Position numbers and translations under genes: made by a program. The notes beneath the pieces are model-generated. The model did not search any database, was not told the origin of the DNA, and saw only the letters and a list, made by a program, of their open reading frames with translations. Below, one piece after another: positions 42,408 through 51,505 of a DNA stretch of 64,000 bases (within the stretch, counting starts at the first letter, position 1; each line of letters opens with the position of its first letter). Source of the stretch: Paenibacillus methanolicus. Lineage in GTDB: Bacteria > Bacillota > Bacilli > Paenibacillales > Paenibacillaceae. The DNA lies in the NCBI RefSeq assembly GCF_008124765.1, contig NZ_VNHS01000001.1, positions 434,001 to 498,000 on the forward strand, written 5' to 3'.

Positions 42408-43948
42408 TTTCCATCACCTTCAGGTTGATTATCGCCTTGCCTGGTGGATTGAACGGCACGCGTGCTGTGCGGTCGTTTGGTCATTTTCCACAGCGGCGCG
42501 CGCACGAACGTATCCTTCCATTCCGACAGACGCAAGGGAGCGAACGGACTGCCGAACGGTGTACCCAACGACTCTAACGCAATCAGATGCCCGGTCAGCA
42601 CCATGAGGCTGACGACGATGCCGAACAGACCGAATAAGGAAGCGGCGATCATCATCAGGAAGCGAATCAGTCGCACGCCCGCGACCAAATCGTAATTGGG
42701 CAGGATGAAGGACGCGATGGCCGTAAAAGCGACGACGATCACCATGATATTGCTAATTAAGCCCGCCTGTACGATCGCTTGGCCGATGACGATCCCCCCG
42801 ACGATGCCGACCGTCTGTCCGACGGGAGCCGGCAGCCTTACCCCCGCCTCGCGCATCATTTCAAGCGTAATCTCCATAAACACCGCCTCGATGAACGGAG
42901 AAAAGGGGACGCTCCCCCGATATTCCCCGATCGTGAGCAAGAGCTTCACGGGAATCAATTCGAAATGATACGACGTAATCGCGATGTAAAAGGCTGGCAG
43001 ACTGATGGCGACGAAAAACGCGAAGAACCGCAGCAGGCGAATGAAGGTTGCGATCGACCAACGCGTGCTGTAATCGTCTACGCTTTGGAAAAACGAGGTG
43101 AAGGTAGATGGACCTACGATAACGCTGGGCGAGCGGTCGACAAGGACAACGATTCTGCCTTGCGCGACTTGGGAAGCCGCGGTATCCGGGCGTTCCGTGA
43201 GCATGAACTGAGGGAAGGGCGAGAAGGGGTTGTCCTCGATCAGCTCTACAAGTTCACCGGTATTGATGATCACGTCGATATCTATTCGGTCGATCCGCTC
43301 TTCCATTTCGCGCAGCACTTCCGGATGCGCGACGTCGGCCAAATACATGACGCCGACTCTTGAGTCGCCGCGCCGGCCGACCTGGTGATTGCGGATCTTT
43401 AACTCCCGATGCGGGAGATAACGCCGGATGAGCGCGATATTCTGTTCGATGGATTCGACGAATCCCTGATGCGCGCCTTTCAGCGAGGTTTCCATCTGCG
43501 GATCTTCGATCGCCCGCTGCGGCCACCCCTCCGTGCCTAGCATGAAGGCATCCGGTTGTCCATCAATGAACAAGATGCTGCTGCCCTTCAGAATCGCGCT
43601 CGTAATCGGCGCCCAGTCCCGAAGCTTCGTAATCCTTCCTACCGTGATCGAGGATAACGACGATCCGTCCGCTCGATGCAGAAGCGGGTTTATGACATTA
43701 TTGTTGATGGCATTTTTATCCGTTAACCCTTCAATATAGACAAGCGCTGCCAGCTCGCCGGTATCGCGGAGCGGAATGTGACGAATATTCAGATCGGGCG
43801 TATCCGTGAACAACTGCCCAAGATGCAGGAGATTGTGCTCCAACTGATCCGAGATCGGCTCTGAAGCAGCGATGGGCGAGGCAACATAAGGCTTCGGTTT
43901 CGACGTATGGGCGTATTTTTTTCGGCCAAACCAGGATGTTATCCTCAC
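42404..43948 (-). CDS. Germinant receptor subunit, GerA (operon 1)
   Basis: A 514-residue A subunit. The soluble N-terminal half (residues about 1-290) includes YIEGLTDKNAINNNVINPLL and GRRGDSRVGVMYLADVAHPE. About five membrane helices follow (PAFYIAITSYHFELIPVKLL; EAGVRLPAPVGQTVGIVGGI). A proline- and charge-rich tail ends the protein. Residue patterns ERPDTA and FTSFFQSVDDYS are usual for the family. It starts at GTG 43948 behind GGGAGGG. I could not find a convincing sigma-G promoter in the 176 bp before it, in contrast to the other two operons. Confidence 0.92.
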   Translation of the reverse strand: MRITSWFGRKKYAHTSKPKPYVASPIAASEPISDQLEHNLLHLGQLFTDTPDLNIRHIPLRDTGELAALVYIEGLTDKNAINNNVINPLLHRADGSSLSSITVGRITKLRDWAPITSAILKGSSILFIDGQPDAFMLGTEGWPQRAIEDPQMETSLKGAHQGFVESIEQNIALIRRYLPHRELKIRNHQVGRRGDSRVGVMYLADVAHPEVLREMEERIDRIDIDVIINTGELVELIEDNPFSPFPQFMLTERPDTAASQVAQGRIVVLVDRSPSVIVGPSTFTSFFQSVDDYSTRWSIATFIRLLRFFAFFVAISLPAFYIAITSYHFELIPVKLLLTIGEYRGSVPFSPFIEAVFMEITLEMMREAGVRLPAPVGQTVGIVGGIVIGQAIVQAGLISNIMVIVVAFTAIASFILPNYDLVAGVRLIRFLMMIAASLFGLFGIVVSLMVLTGHLIALESLGTPFGSPFAPLRLSEWKDTFVRAPLWKMTKRPHSTRAVQSTRQGDNQPEGDGK

Positions 43949-44124
43949 TGGTCATCCCTCCCAGAGAAATTATTTCCTTTCCCGGGAGTTTGTATGCGAG
44001 CGCCGTGACTATGCGACAAGGGGACGAATAGGTAGATTTTAGATTCATAGCCGGAACCCCCTCAAAAGCAAATCGCCATCCGTATACTTAAGCAATGCTG
44101 CAGCACGCAAACTAACAAGATCGG

Positions 44125-45168
44125 ATGGATGCACACATGCGTACAGGGCTCCAAACTATACTAGCCAAAACTACCGTTGTCAGCTTGCTCGCGTTTTCCT
44201 TCGGAACCGCTACGGCATGGGCGGACGAGACGAATACCCAATCGGCGTTGACGGCGGACGCCGCGGTGACGGCAAGCATGACCGATATCGGGGAGGACGC
44301 GCCTTCCTTGCGGCCCGGCGATTTCTTCTATTTCGTGAAAACCATGTACGAGCGGATTCAGCTCGCGTTCGCTAATGACGATATGGAAGAAGCGATACTG
44401 CTTGCGCAATTCGCCCAAGAGCGCTTGGCCGAATCGGCCGCGCTGCTTGAAGAAGGGAAGACGCAAATCGCGGAGGTAGCGCTTCAGCGGTCGCTCGCGG
44501 AGCAGCAGCTTGCAGTCGAGACCGCCGCTTCCGTAGTAGGCGCTGAACCGGCGGTACCAGCGGTACCGGCGGGACAGGAGACGCAAGCAGTCGTTGCGGC
44601 GCTGGCCGGGGCGGAGACTGGCGACAGCCCGGCTGATGCCGATGAGACGGAGACATCGACGGAAGAAGCGGAATCCGTAGAACCTGCCGTCGCCGACAAA
44701 GTCAAACACTCGCTCCAGCACAATATCATGGCGCTGACCGCCGCTTTGGAGCACGTGAACAATCCGAAGGCACAGCAGTCGCTGTTGAAGAATATTACGA
44801 AGTCTTTCGCGAAACTGGAGAAGAAGCTGACTCGTCTTAGCGGGAAGTCGGCAGCGTCTACGACATCGGAGACGGACGACGCCGAAGCTGCGCTCTCTGC
44901 GAACGACACGGCAGCGGAAGCAAACGAGGTCGAGGCGCCGACAGCTGTACAGGCTGCTTCCGCGGTCGTTAAAGGCACAGTCAGCGCGACGATCGCCGCG
45001 GAGGCCGTCGATGCGCAGCCGAAGGAGAAAGAGAAGAAAGAGAAGACGAAGAAGACGCTCGAGCGGAAGCGTTCCGACGAGAAGCAATCGAACAAAGCGG
45101 TGAAATCCCAAGGCAACCACGGCAAAGGCGACACAGCCGGTCAATTAAATAAAAAAGAGACGAAATAA
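44125..45168 (+). CDS. Exported DUF5667-domain protein
   Basis: A 347-residue secreted protein. The signal peptide (VVSLLAFSFGTATAWA) ends before residue 35. The conserved DUF5667 core is RPGDFFYFVKTMYERIQLAF and EEAILLAQFAQERLAESAAL, which continues to about residue 260 with long helices. An acidic Ala/Glu/Thr linker and a lysine-rich C-terminal tail (KEKEKKEKTKKTLERKRSDE) follow. The tail may bind anionic cell-wall polymer or nucleic acid (inference). The start is uncertain between 44125 and ATG 44137; neither has a strong ribosome site. It is divergent from germination operon 1. Confidence 0.82.
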   Translation: MDAHMRTGLQTILAKTTVVSLLAFSFGTATAWADETNTQSALTADAAVTASMTDIGEDAPSLRPGDFFYFVKTMYERIQLAFANDDMEEAILLAQFAQERLAESAALLEEGKTQIAEVALQRSLAEQQLAVETAASVVGAEPAVPAVPAGQETQAVVAALAGAETGDSPADADETETSTEEAESVEPAVADKVKHSLQHNIMALTAALEHVNNPKAQQSLLKNITKSFAKLEKKLTRLSGKSAASTTSETDDAEAALSANDTAAEANEVEAPTAVQAASAVVKGTVSATIAAEAVDAQPKEKEKKEKTKKTLERKRSDEKQSNKAVKSQGNHGKGDTAGQLNKKETK

Positions 45169-45215
45169 TCGCGACGATTGTTTCGCTCCCTATCATGACC
45201 AAAATCAGCCTGAGA

Positions 45216-45241
45216 GTCCGCGAGCAATCGCGGGCTTTTTT
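45216..45241 (+). terminator. Rho-independent terminator of the DUF5667 gene
   Basis: Stem GTCCGCG (45216-45222) with CGCGGGC (45229-45235), one G-T pair and a 6-base loop, is followed by six T (45236-45241). Confidence 0.85.
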
Positions 45242-45348
45242 CGCATTCAACCGGAAGCGCGGTCGGTTCGGCACTTGCCGAGCGGCCAAGTCTCAAGCAA
45301 AATAAAAAGAGTCAAGTCTATCGCTGCTTATCCGAAGGGGGAGTCAAC

Positions 45349-46317
45349 ATGCTGCATATCGTCAACGGCGATGCGTTCGGCAACAAGCTGAAGCAGAGTC
45401 GCGTGCCGGGCGAGGTATTGGTCTGGCGGGAAATTTACACGGTGGGACCGGTGTTCGCGGAACCCGCGGAGCAAGGGAATCGCGCCTATCGCGCCGCATA
45501 CTTGGAGCAGGCGATCGGCGTTCCGCGGGCGGAGTTCGTTCGGCATAGCGAAGAGCAGGAGCGCAAGCTGGCGAGTTTCCGGGATTACGACGAAGTCGTG
45601 CTGTGGTTCGAATACGATTTGTTCGATCAAACGATGCTCGCTTTCCTGCTGAGCTGGTTCTCGGAACAGCATCCGGGCAAGACGAAGCTGAGCTTGCTCT
45701 CGATCGGCGCTTTCCCGGGAATCGAAGGCTTTCGGGGGCTGGGTCAGCTGAGCGTGCCGCAGCTGGAGACGCTGTCCGGCACGTGGCAAGCCGTCTCCGC
45801 CGGAGAGCTAGAACTTGGCGCGCAGCTATGGTCGGCATATACGGCGGACAATCCGGAGCCGCTGGCCACGCTGCTTCGGGGCGATACCTCGGCGCTCCCC
45901 TTCGCGAACGAGGCGTTTCATGCACACCTGGCGAAGTTCCCTTCGGCCGGCAATGGGCTCGGAGCGGTTGAACAATCCACTTTGGACGCGCTGGCGGAGC
46001 ATTCACGCCATCCGATTGACTTGTTCCGGACGATGAGCGAACAATATCATGTGCTCGGTATGGGAGATTTGGAGTATTGGGGCATTCTGAAGGGATTGGC
46101 GGCAGGCGAGGAGCCGCTTGTCCGAGTAGACGGTACGGCGGCGTTCCCCACCTTCCAAGGGATGCCGGACGACTTCGCGTCGAGCAGGATCGGCTTGACC
46201 GAGCTTGGATGCCACGTTCGCGAAGGACGATCGGACCGCATCGCTCGCTGCGGCATCGATCAATGGTATGGCGGCGTGCATCTTTGCGGAAGCGAGGTTG
46301 CGCGGCGGCGGGTTTGA
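45349..46317 (+). CDS. DUF1835 domain protein
   Basis: A 322-residue protein that opens MLHIVNGDAFGNKLKQSRVP, the DUF1835 signature, with VLVWREIYTVGPVF and EVVLWFEYDLFDQTMLAFLL. The C-terminal half (GIDQWYGGVHL) matches the companion domain usually found in these proteins. No membrane segments or known catalytic motif are present. AAGGGGGAG precedes ATG 45349. A terminator separates it from the convergent cyclase gene. Molecular function is unknown. Confidence 0.88.
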   Translation: MLHIVNGDAFGNKLKQSRVPGEVLVWREIYTVGPVFAEPAEQGNRAYRAAYLEQAIGVPRAEFVRHSEEQERKLASFRDYDEVVLWFEYDLFDQTMLAFLLSWFSEQHPGKTKLSLLSIGAFPGIEGFRGLGQLSVPQLETLSGTWQAVSAGELELGAQLWSAYTADNPEPLATLLRGDTSALPFANEAFHAHLAKFPSAGNGLGAVEQSTLDALAEHSRHPIDLFRTMSEQYHVLGMGDLEYWGILKGLAAGEEPLVRVDGTAAFPTFQGMPDDFASSRIGLTELGCHVREGRSDRIARCGIDQWYGGVHLCGSEVARRRV

Positions 46318-46323
46318 TCATGC

Positions 46324-46368
46324 AAAGGAAGCCAACCCGGTTCTCAATCGGAGCTGGCTTCCTTTTTG
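46324..46368. terminator. Terminator between convergent genes
   Basis: A perfect 11-bp stem, AAAGGAAGCCA (46324-46334) with TGGCTTCCTTT (46355-46365), is followed by TT on the plus strand. It ends the DUF1835 transcript and may also serve the minus-strand cyclase gene. Confidence 0.82.
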
Positions 46369-46397
46369 TTCGGGCCCTGCAAGAAGAAAAGGCCGAT

Positions 46398-47345
46398 CTA
46401 GAAATATTGATACGTCTTCTTGCCCTTCGCCTTGGCTCGGTACAGCGCATTGTCCGCATTCTTGATCAACAGCTTCAAATCCTTGTCGTCTTCGCCATGA
46501 TAGGTCGCGATGCCGATGCTGGTGGAGATCCGGAATTCGTCCAGATGAATATTCCAAGCGGACAGCTCCCGAATGAGCGTCTCCGCATGCAAGCCTAATT
46601 GTTCGGGTTCGGTCAAGCCGCTGAAGTGGATGATGAATTCGTCTCCGCCGAGACGGGCCGCGAAACCTTCGATGTTCGCCATGTAGGATTGGATCCGGTG
46701 CGCGACTTCCTTCAGGACAAGATCGCCCATCTCGTGGCCGCGCAAATCGTTCACCTTCTTGAAGCCGTCCAGATCAAGGAAGAACACCGCGCCTTGCGCA
46801 GGCGTCTGCTCATCGAAGTATTTGAACAAATACTGCCGGTTGTACAACCCGGTGAGCGCATCCCGGAACGCCATGCGTTCCAGATCGAGATAGTACGAGA
46901 ACATCTTGGCGATACGCTGGAACATGCGCACGCTCCGATCGTCGAACGCGGCCGACTCGGGATGTACCGCGCACAGCGTGCCGAATACGTCGCCGGTCGG
47001 CATGACGATCGGGACGCCTACGTAAGAATTGATCCTCGCTTCGCGCAGCGTATCCCGCACCTCGTCGAGGCAGGGCTCCTTGCTCATATCCGGATAAATC
47101 AATGGTCGCTGTTGGGCAAAATTCACGCGTCTGCAGACCGTCCCCGTCAATGCGACCGACATGCCTTCTTCGATCCGGCTGCCCGAATTGTCGTCGAGCA
47201 CCTTCAGAATCAGCTGATGCGTCTGCGTCATGGCGCTCAGGAAGATCAGCTTGTCCGGCATGAATTCGTTCGCCAGCTGGAGAATATCGTTCGCCATCTC
47301 TTCGAAGTTGTTGTACAAATTCAGTTCATGGACGGTTATGGCCAT
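46398..47345 (-). CDS. GAF-GGDEF diguanylate cyclase
   Basis: A 315-residue soluble protein. A GAF domain (residues about 10-150) shows ALTGTVCRRVNFAQQRPLIY and INSYVGVPIVMPTGDVFGTL. The GGDEF domain (about 160-315) has an intact GGDEF at 233-237 and FLDLDGFKKVNDLRGHEMGD. No RxxD inhibitory site is seen before it. It makes cyclic-di-GMP from GTP in the cytosol, with the GAF domain sensing an unknown signal. ATG 47345 has AAGGAG about 9 bases upstream; GTG 47354 abuts that site and is less likely. Confidence 0.9.
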   Translation of the reverse strand: MAITVHELNLYNNFEEMANDILQLANEFMPDKLIFLSAMTQTHQLILKVLDDNSGSRIEEGMSVALTGTVCRRVNFAQQRPLIYPDMSKEPCLDEVRDTLREARINSYVGVPIVMPTGDVFGTLCAVHPESAAFDDRSVRMFQRIAKMFSYYLDLERMAFRDALTGLYNRQYLFKYFDEQTPAQGAVFFLDLDGFKKVNDLRGHEMGDLVLKEVAHRIQSYMANIEGFAARLGGDEFIIHFSGLTEPEQLGLHAETLIRELSAWNIHLDEFRISTSIGIATYHGEDDKDLKLLIKNADNALYRAKAKGKKTYQYF

Positions 47346-47410
47346 GAGGCTCACTCCTTTGCATTATAGAACAGGCGTCCATCCATTATAGCGGAGACCG
47401 CGGGAGTTCT

Positions 47411-47440
47411 GCATAAATTAATTGCCAATCAATCAAAATA
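47411..47440 (+). promoter_or_regulatory. Sigma-G-like promoter of germination operon 2
   Basis: GCATA (47411-47415) and CAAAATA (47434-47440), spaced 18, fit the forespore sigma-G pattern (GHATR and CATWHTA) with one mismatch in the -10. It lies 31 bases before the GerA start, as expected for a gene made late in the forespore. Confidence 0.7.
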
Positions 47441-47471
47441 ACGGAAATACGTATGCCAAGGTGATGCGAGC

Positions 47472-49028
47472 ATGGTCTTTCGAAGAAAGATGCGGCAAGC
47501 CGGAACCGGTTCATTCGCGGCCGGCGGACCGGAGGCTCAGCCTGCAACGCCGATATATTCTGCCATTGAACGTAATATCGCGTGGATCGAGAACCTCGTC
47601 GGCCACAGCGCGGATCTCGTTATCCGAGCGGTCGAATCGCCTTCTTCGCAGAACCGCGTCCTCATACTCGCTTATATGGATGGGCTCACCGATCAAACGA
47701 CGATCAACCACCATATCGTGCAGGCGATTCAGCAACAAGCCATCATGGGAACAACGGACAACATGGATGATTGGCTAACGCTGCTGCAGCGCGCCATCGT
47801 TTCCTCGGGCTCCATCCATTCGTGCGCGTATCTCGAGCACGCCGTTCATGCGATGTTGGACGGCATGTGCGTCATCTTCGTCGATCAAGCCGGCGTCGCG
47901 CTCGTCGCCGAAGCAAGCGGAGGCGAGCAGCGCGGCGTGGAGGAGCCGAGCACGCAAGGCGTGCTGCGCGGTCCGCAGCGCAGCTTCACGGAGAATATCC
48001 GGACGAATGCGTCGCTCGTCCGTAGAATCATTCATTCCCCCGATCTTCGCTACGAGGAACGCCTGATCGGCAGACGCACCAGAACGCGCGTCGGGCTGCT
48101 ATTCATGCATGGCATCATCGACGATCGCATTCTGCAGACGGTACGCAACAGGCTTGCGGCCATCGACATCGACGGCGTCTTGGAGAGCGGGTACATCGAA
48201 GAGTACATCCAAGAGAAAACTTTCACGCCGTTTCCGACCTTGATGAACACCGAGCGGCCGGACGCCGCGGCGGGCGCACTGTTGGAAGGGCAATTCGCGA
48301 TTATGGTCGACGGCACGCCGTTCGTGCTGCTTGGCCCCGTCACGTTTCATAAATTTTTTCAATCGCCCGAGGATTATTATCAGCGCTTCGATATCGCGAC
48401 ATTCCTACGTTTGATCCGCTACGGCGGATTCGTCATGTCCATGCTGCTGCCGGCCGTCTACATCGCGGTGACGACGTTCCACCAGGAGACGCTGCCGACG
48501 CTGCTGCTAATCAGTCTGCTCGGACAGCGGGAGGGGATTCCGCTCCCGGCGCTCGCCGAAGCCTTCCTGATGGAAATGACGTTCGAAGTGCTGCGCGAGG
48601 CCGGCGCCCGGATGCCGCGCGCCATCGGTCCGGCCATCTCGATCGTCGGCGCGCTCGTTCTCGGTCAGGCAGCCGTGCAGGCCGGGCTCGTGTCGCCGGC
48701 GATGATTATCATCGTCGCGTTTACCGCCATCTCCAACTTCGTCATGCCGCAGCTCAATATCGCGATCGCCGCGCGCTTGATCCGTTTTGCGCTGATGCTG
48801 GCCGCCGGCGCGCTCGGGTTCTTTGGCATCTTCGCGGGCATTCTGGTGATCGCCGTTCATGTGACGAGTTTGAAATCGTTCGGCGTGCCTTACATGGCCC
48901 CGCTGGCGCCTTTCGTTCCGGCCAGTATGCGGGATACGCTGCTGCGGTCGCCGCTGCGGTCCATGCGCAAGCGTCCGGTCGTTCTTCATCCGCAAGACAA
49001 GGAACGGCGGCCAAGGGAGGAGGAGTAA
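47472..49028 (+). CDS. Germinant receptor subunit, GerA (operon 2)
   Basis: A 518-residue A subunit. The N-terminal soluble half includes LILAYMDGLTDQTTINHHIV and RTRTRVGLLFMHGIIDDRIL. About five membrane helices come after residue 300 (YIAVTTFHQETLPTLLLISL; ARMPRAIGPAISIVGALVLG). NTERPDAAAGALLEGQFAIM and FHKFFQSPEDYYQRF are family marks. It starts at ATG 47472. It is followed 2 bases later by GerC and then GerB, so the order is A-C-B, unlike operon 1. Confidence 0.92.
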   Translation: MVFRRKMRQAGTGSFAAGGPEAQPATPIYSAIERNIAWIENLVGHSADLVIRAVESPSSQNRVLILAYMDGLTDQTTINHHIVQAIQQQAIMGTTDNMDDWLTLLQRAIVSSGSIHSCAYLEHAVHAMLDGMCVIFVDQAGVALVAEASGGEQRGVEEPSTQGVLRGPQRSFTENIRTNASLVRRIIHSPDLRYEERLIGRRTRTRVGLLFMHGIIDDRILQTVRNRLAAIDIDGVLESGYIEEYIQEKTFTPFPTLMNTERPDAAAGALLEGQFAIMVDGTPFVLLGPVTFHKFFQSPEDYYQRFDIATFLRLIRYGGFVMSMLLPAVYIAVTTFHQETLPTLLLISLLGQREGIPLPALAEAFLMEMTFEVLREAGARMPRAIGPAISIVGALVLGQAAVQAGLVSPAMIIIVAFTAISNFVMPQLNIAIAARLIRFALMLAAGALGFFGIFAGILVIAVHVTSLKSFGVPYMAPLAPFVPASMRDTLLRSPLRSMRKRPVVLHPQDKERRPREEE

Positions 49029-49030
49029 CC

Positions 49031-50248
49031 ATGAAGCGATCGAGTCGGGGATGGAAGCTTATCTTAACGCTTCTCGCGGGCGTGCTGCTTGGCGGTTGCT
49101 GGGATCGCAATGAATTGAACGAGCTTGGCATCATCTCTGCGACCGGAATCGATTGGGCCGACGGGAAGTGGATTGCGTCCAGCCAGATCGTCCTTCCGCT
49201 CAGCACGATGGGCGAAGGGACCGGCAAGCAATTGAGCGTCGCGCCGGTCGACGTCTTCTCGACGGAAGGAGAAGGTATTCGCAACGCCTTCCGCAAGGCA
49301 TCGCTGGAGACGACCAGGAAGCTATATTTCTCCCATAATCAAGTCGTGATTATCGGAGAGTCGGCGGCTAAGCATGGCTTCGATCCGCTGCTTGACGTGT
49401 ATTTGCGCAATATGGACGCTAGGGAAGACGTCATTATGTTCTTGACGTCGGGCAAGGCGAGCGACATCCTTCGGCAGATCTCGCCGACTGAATGGAATCC
49501 GGGCAACGGTCTGCGCAAATTGATCGAAGCGGAGGATGAACAGACGTCCCGCATGCGCGCCATGAATATATTCCAAGTCATCTCGGAGCTGCTCGGTCCG
49601 ACGCAATCGACAGCCATTCCTGAGATCCGCCTCTCAGGCAATCCCGAGACGCTGTCCTCGGTGGAAGCGTTGAAGAGATCGAAGCTGGACGCAAGATTGA
49701 AGCTCGGCCGCGTCGGCATCGTGAAACGCAACAAACTCGTGGGGTGGGTCAAACTCGAGGAATCGTCTGGCATGATGTGGCTCGGCAATCACGTCCGCAA
49801 CGGGTTCGTCCCTTATAATTGCATGGGGGATAACGCGGTTCGAAGTTCCAGCTTTCGCGTCATTCAAGCCAAGACGAAGGCGACGCCGTATCTAGACGGG
49901 GGCCGGCTGCGCATGAAAGTCGAGGTAAGGGCGGAAGGCGCCATCGAGGATTTCGCCTGCCCGGACGACCTGTCCAAGCTCGATGTCGTGGAGCGGCAGG
50001 AAAAGTACGTCGAAGAGGGGATTACGCTGCTGATGGAGAAGGGCTGGAAGGCGCTGAAGAAGCTGCAGACGGATTCGGTCGGGTTCGGCACTCGCGTATA
50101 CGAACGTTATCCGAAGCTATGGGCGAAGGTCAAGAATGACTGGGACGAACAATTCGCGAAGTTGGATCCCGAATTTCACGTGGCCGTGCATATCGAAGGG
50201 ACGGGGAGCAGCAATCCTACCATCTCTTCCTACCAGCGGAAGCCATGA
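49031..50248 (+). CDS. Spore germination lipoprotein, Ger(x)C family (operon 2)
   Basis: A 405-residue C subunit with lipobox LLGGC (cysteine at about residue 23). WDRNELNELGIISATGIDWA, RKLYFSHNQVVIIGESAAKH and the C-terminal DSVGFGTRVYERYPKLWAKV match the family. GGGAGGAGG, inside the end of gerA, precedes ATG 49031. The stop overlaps the GerB start by 4 bases. It is lipid-anchored in the spore membrane system. Confidence 0.92.
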   Translation: MKRSSRGWKLILTLLAGVLLGGCWDRNELNELGIISATGIDWADGKWIASSQIVLPLSTMGEGTGKQLSVAPVDVFSTEGEGIRNAFRKASLETTRKLYFSHNQVVIIGESAAKHGFDPLLDVYLRNMDAREDVIMFLTSGKASDILRQISPTEWNPGNGLRKLIEAEDEQTSRMRAMNIFQVISELLGPTQSTAIPEIRLSGNPETLSSVEALKRSKLDARLKLGRVGIVKRNKLVGWVKLEESSGMMWLGNHVRNGFVPYNCMGDNAVRSSSFRVIQAKTKATPYLDGGRLRMKVEVRAEGAIEDFACPDDLSKLDVVERQEKYVEEGITLLMEKGWKALKKLQTDSVGFGTRVYERYPKLWAKVKNDWDEQFAKLDPEFHVAVHIEGTGSSNPTISSYQRKP

Positions 50249-51363
50249 GCGGGCGCGACGACTTTATCGCGGCGGAGCCCATCGGGAAAATTCAATTGAT
50301 GACGGCGATCATCCTGTTCGAGATCGGGAGCACGCCGATGTTCCTGCTCGCGCGCGACGCGGGACAGAACGCTTGGATAAGCATGGCCGTCGGCGCGGCA
50401 GCCGGGACGATCGTGCTGCTCGTATTGTTGAGTCTGCAGCGCGTGTCCGGCGAACAGGATTGGACCGAAATGCTGCTAAGCCGGCTTGGCAAATGGGGCG
50501 GAGGAGCGATGGCCGTCCTGTACGCGCTCATCTTCGCCTATGAATCCATGCGCAACGTGCGGGATTTCGGCGCCATGGCGAACGGGACGATCTTGCCGCA
50601 GACGCCGATGTGGGTCGTTATGTTGATCATTTCGGCCATCGCGTGTTATGCGGTCGCCAAAGGGATGAACGTCGTATTTCGGACGATCGAGCTGTTTTTC
50701 CCCTTCGTAGCGCTAAGCTATTGCACGGTTGCCTTGTTCTTCTTCATCTCGGATTTGCCCCATGCGTACCGATTACGGCCCGTCCTGGACCAAGGACTGG
50801 GACAAGTGCTGAAGCACGCGCTGCCGGAGCTGATCTCCTTTCCCTACGGTCAAGTCGTCGTGTTTCTGCTCTTCTGGAAGTACGCGAAGGAGCCGCGGCG
50901 CGCGATTCGCGTCAGCTTGACCGCCTTTGGACTCGTCTCGTTGTTTCTGACCGCCATGAGCGCGCTCACTCTGTCGATTATCGGCGCCGATTTCGCCAAA
51001 CTCGTCGCGTATCCGTTTCTCGAAGCCGTCCAGCTTATCCATATCGCGGATTTTCTGGAGCGTCTCGACATATTCGTCACGTTGGTCATATTCCTTGGCT
51101 TGTTCGTGAAGCTATCGGTATTCTATTTGGCCTCGAACGTCATAATGAGCCGACTTACCGGTTGGTCCGGACGTACGTGCGCGATAATTCTTGGCCCGCT
51201 CATCTTCGGGGCTTCTTTCTTGGAGCCGAGCCAGACCTTCCATATTTGGCTCGGATTGAAGGTACAGGTGAAGTACGCATGGATTTACCAAGTCGTGGTC
51301 CCATTCCTGATTCTCGTCTTAACCTTGTTCGCGAAACGTAAATCCGCCCACCGCTCATCATGA
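50245..51363 (+). CDS. Germinant receptor permease-like subunit, GerB (operon 2)
   Basis: A 372-residue protein with about ten membrane helices. IGKIQLMTAIILFEIGSTPM opens the first helix, and LPQTPMWVVMLIISAIACYA and the GQVVVFLLFWKYAKEPRRAI loop are typical of GerAB-family proteins. The ATG overlaps the GerC stop (ATGA). It is the last gene of operon 2; no small D gene follows. It is expected to bind a germinant in the spore inner membrane. Confidence 0.92.
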   Translation: MSGRDDFIAAEPIGKIQLMTAIILFEIGSTPMFLLARDAGQNAWISMAVGAAAGTIVLLVLLSLQRVSGEQDWTEMLLSRLGKWGGGAMAVLYALIFAYESMRNVRDFGAMANGTILPQTPMWVVMLIISAIACYAVAKGMNVVFRTIELFFPFVALSYCTVALFFFISDLPHAYRLRPVLDQGLGQVLKHALPELISFPYGQVVVFLLFWKYAKEPRRAIRVSLTAFGLVSLFLTAMSALTLSIIGADFAKLVAYPFLEAVQLIHIADFLERLDIFVTLVIFLGLFVKLSVFYLASNVIMSRLTGWSGRTCAIILGPLIFGASFLEPSQTFHIWLGLKVQVKYAWIYQVVVPFLILVLTLFAKRKSAHRSS

Positions 51364-51505
51364 CGTCGATCGCGGCGTTCGCCTACTATCCCGGACGAAT
51401 TTGCAAGTTGTTGGCAGGTATGTTTTCGCCCGGATTGCCGCACAGTACGATATGGGGCATTGCGGATTGTCCGCCCGTGCCAACCAGATCGGAAGGAGAC
51501 CGTGT

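Noticed and set aside
43949-44124. Sigma-G promoter for germination operon 1
   Set aside because: CATACAA and CATAGTC were considered as -10 boxes, but no matching -35 stands 17-18 bases upstream.
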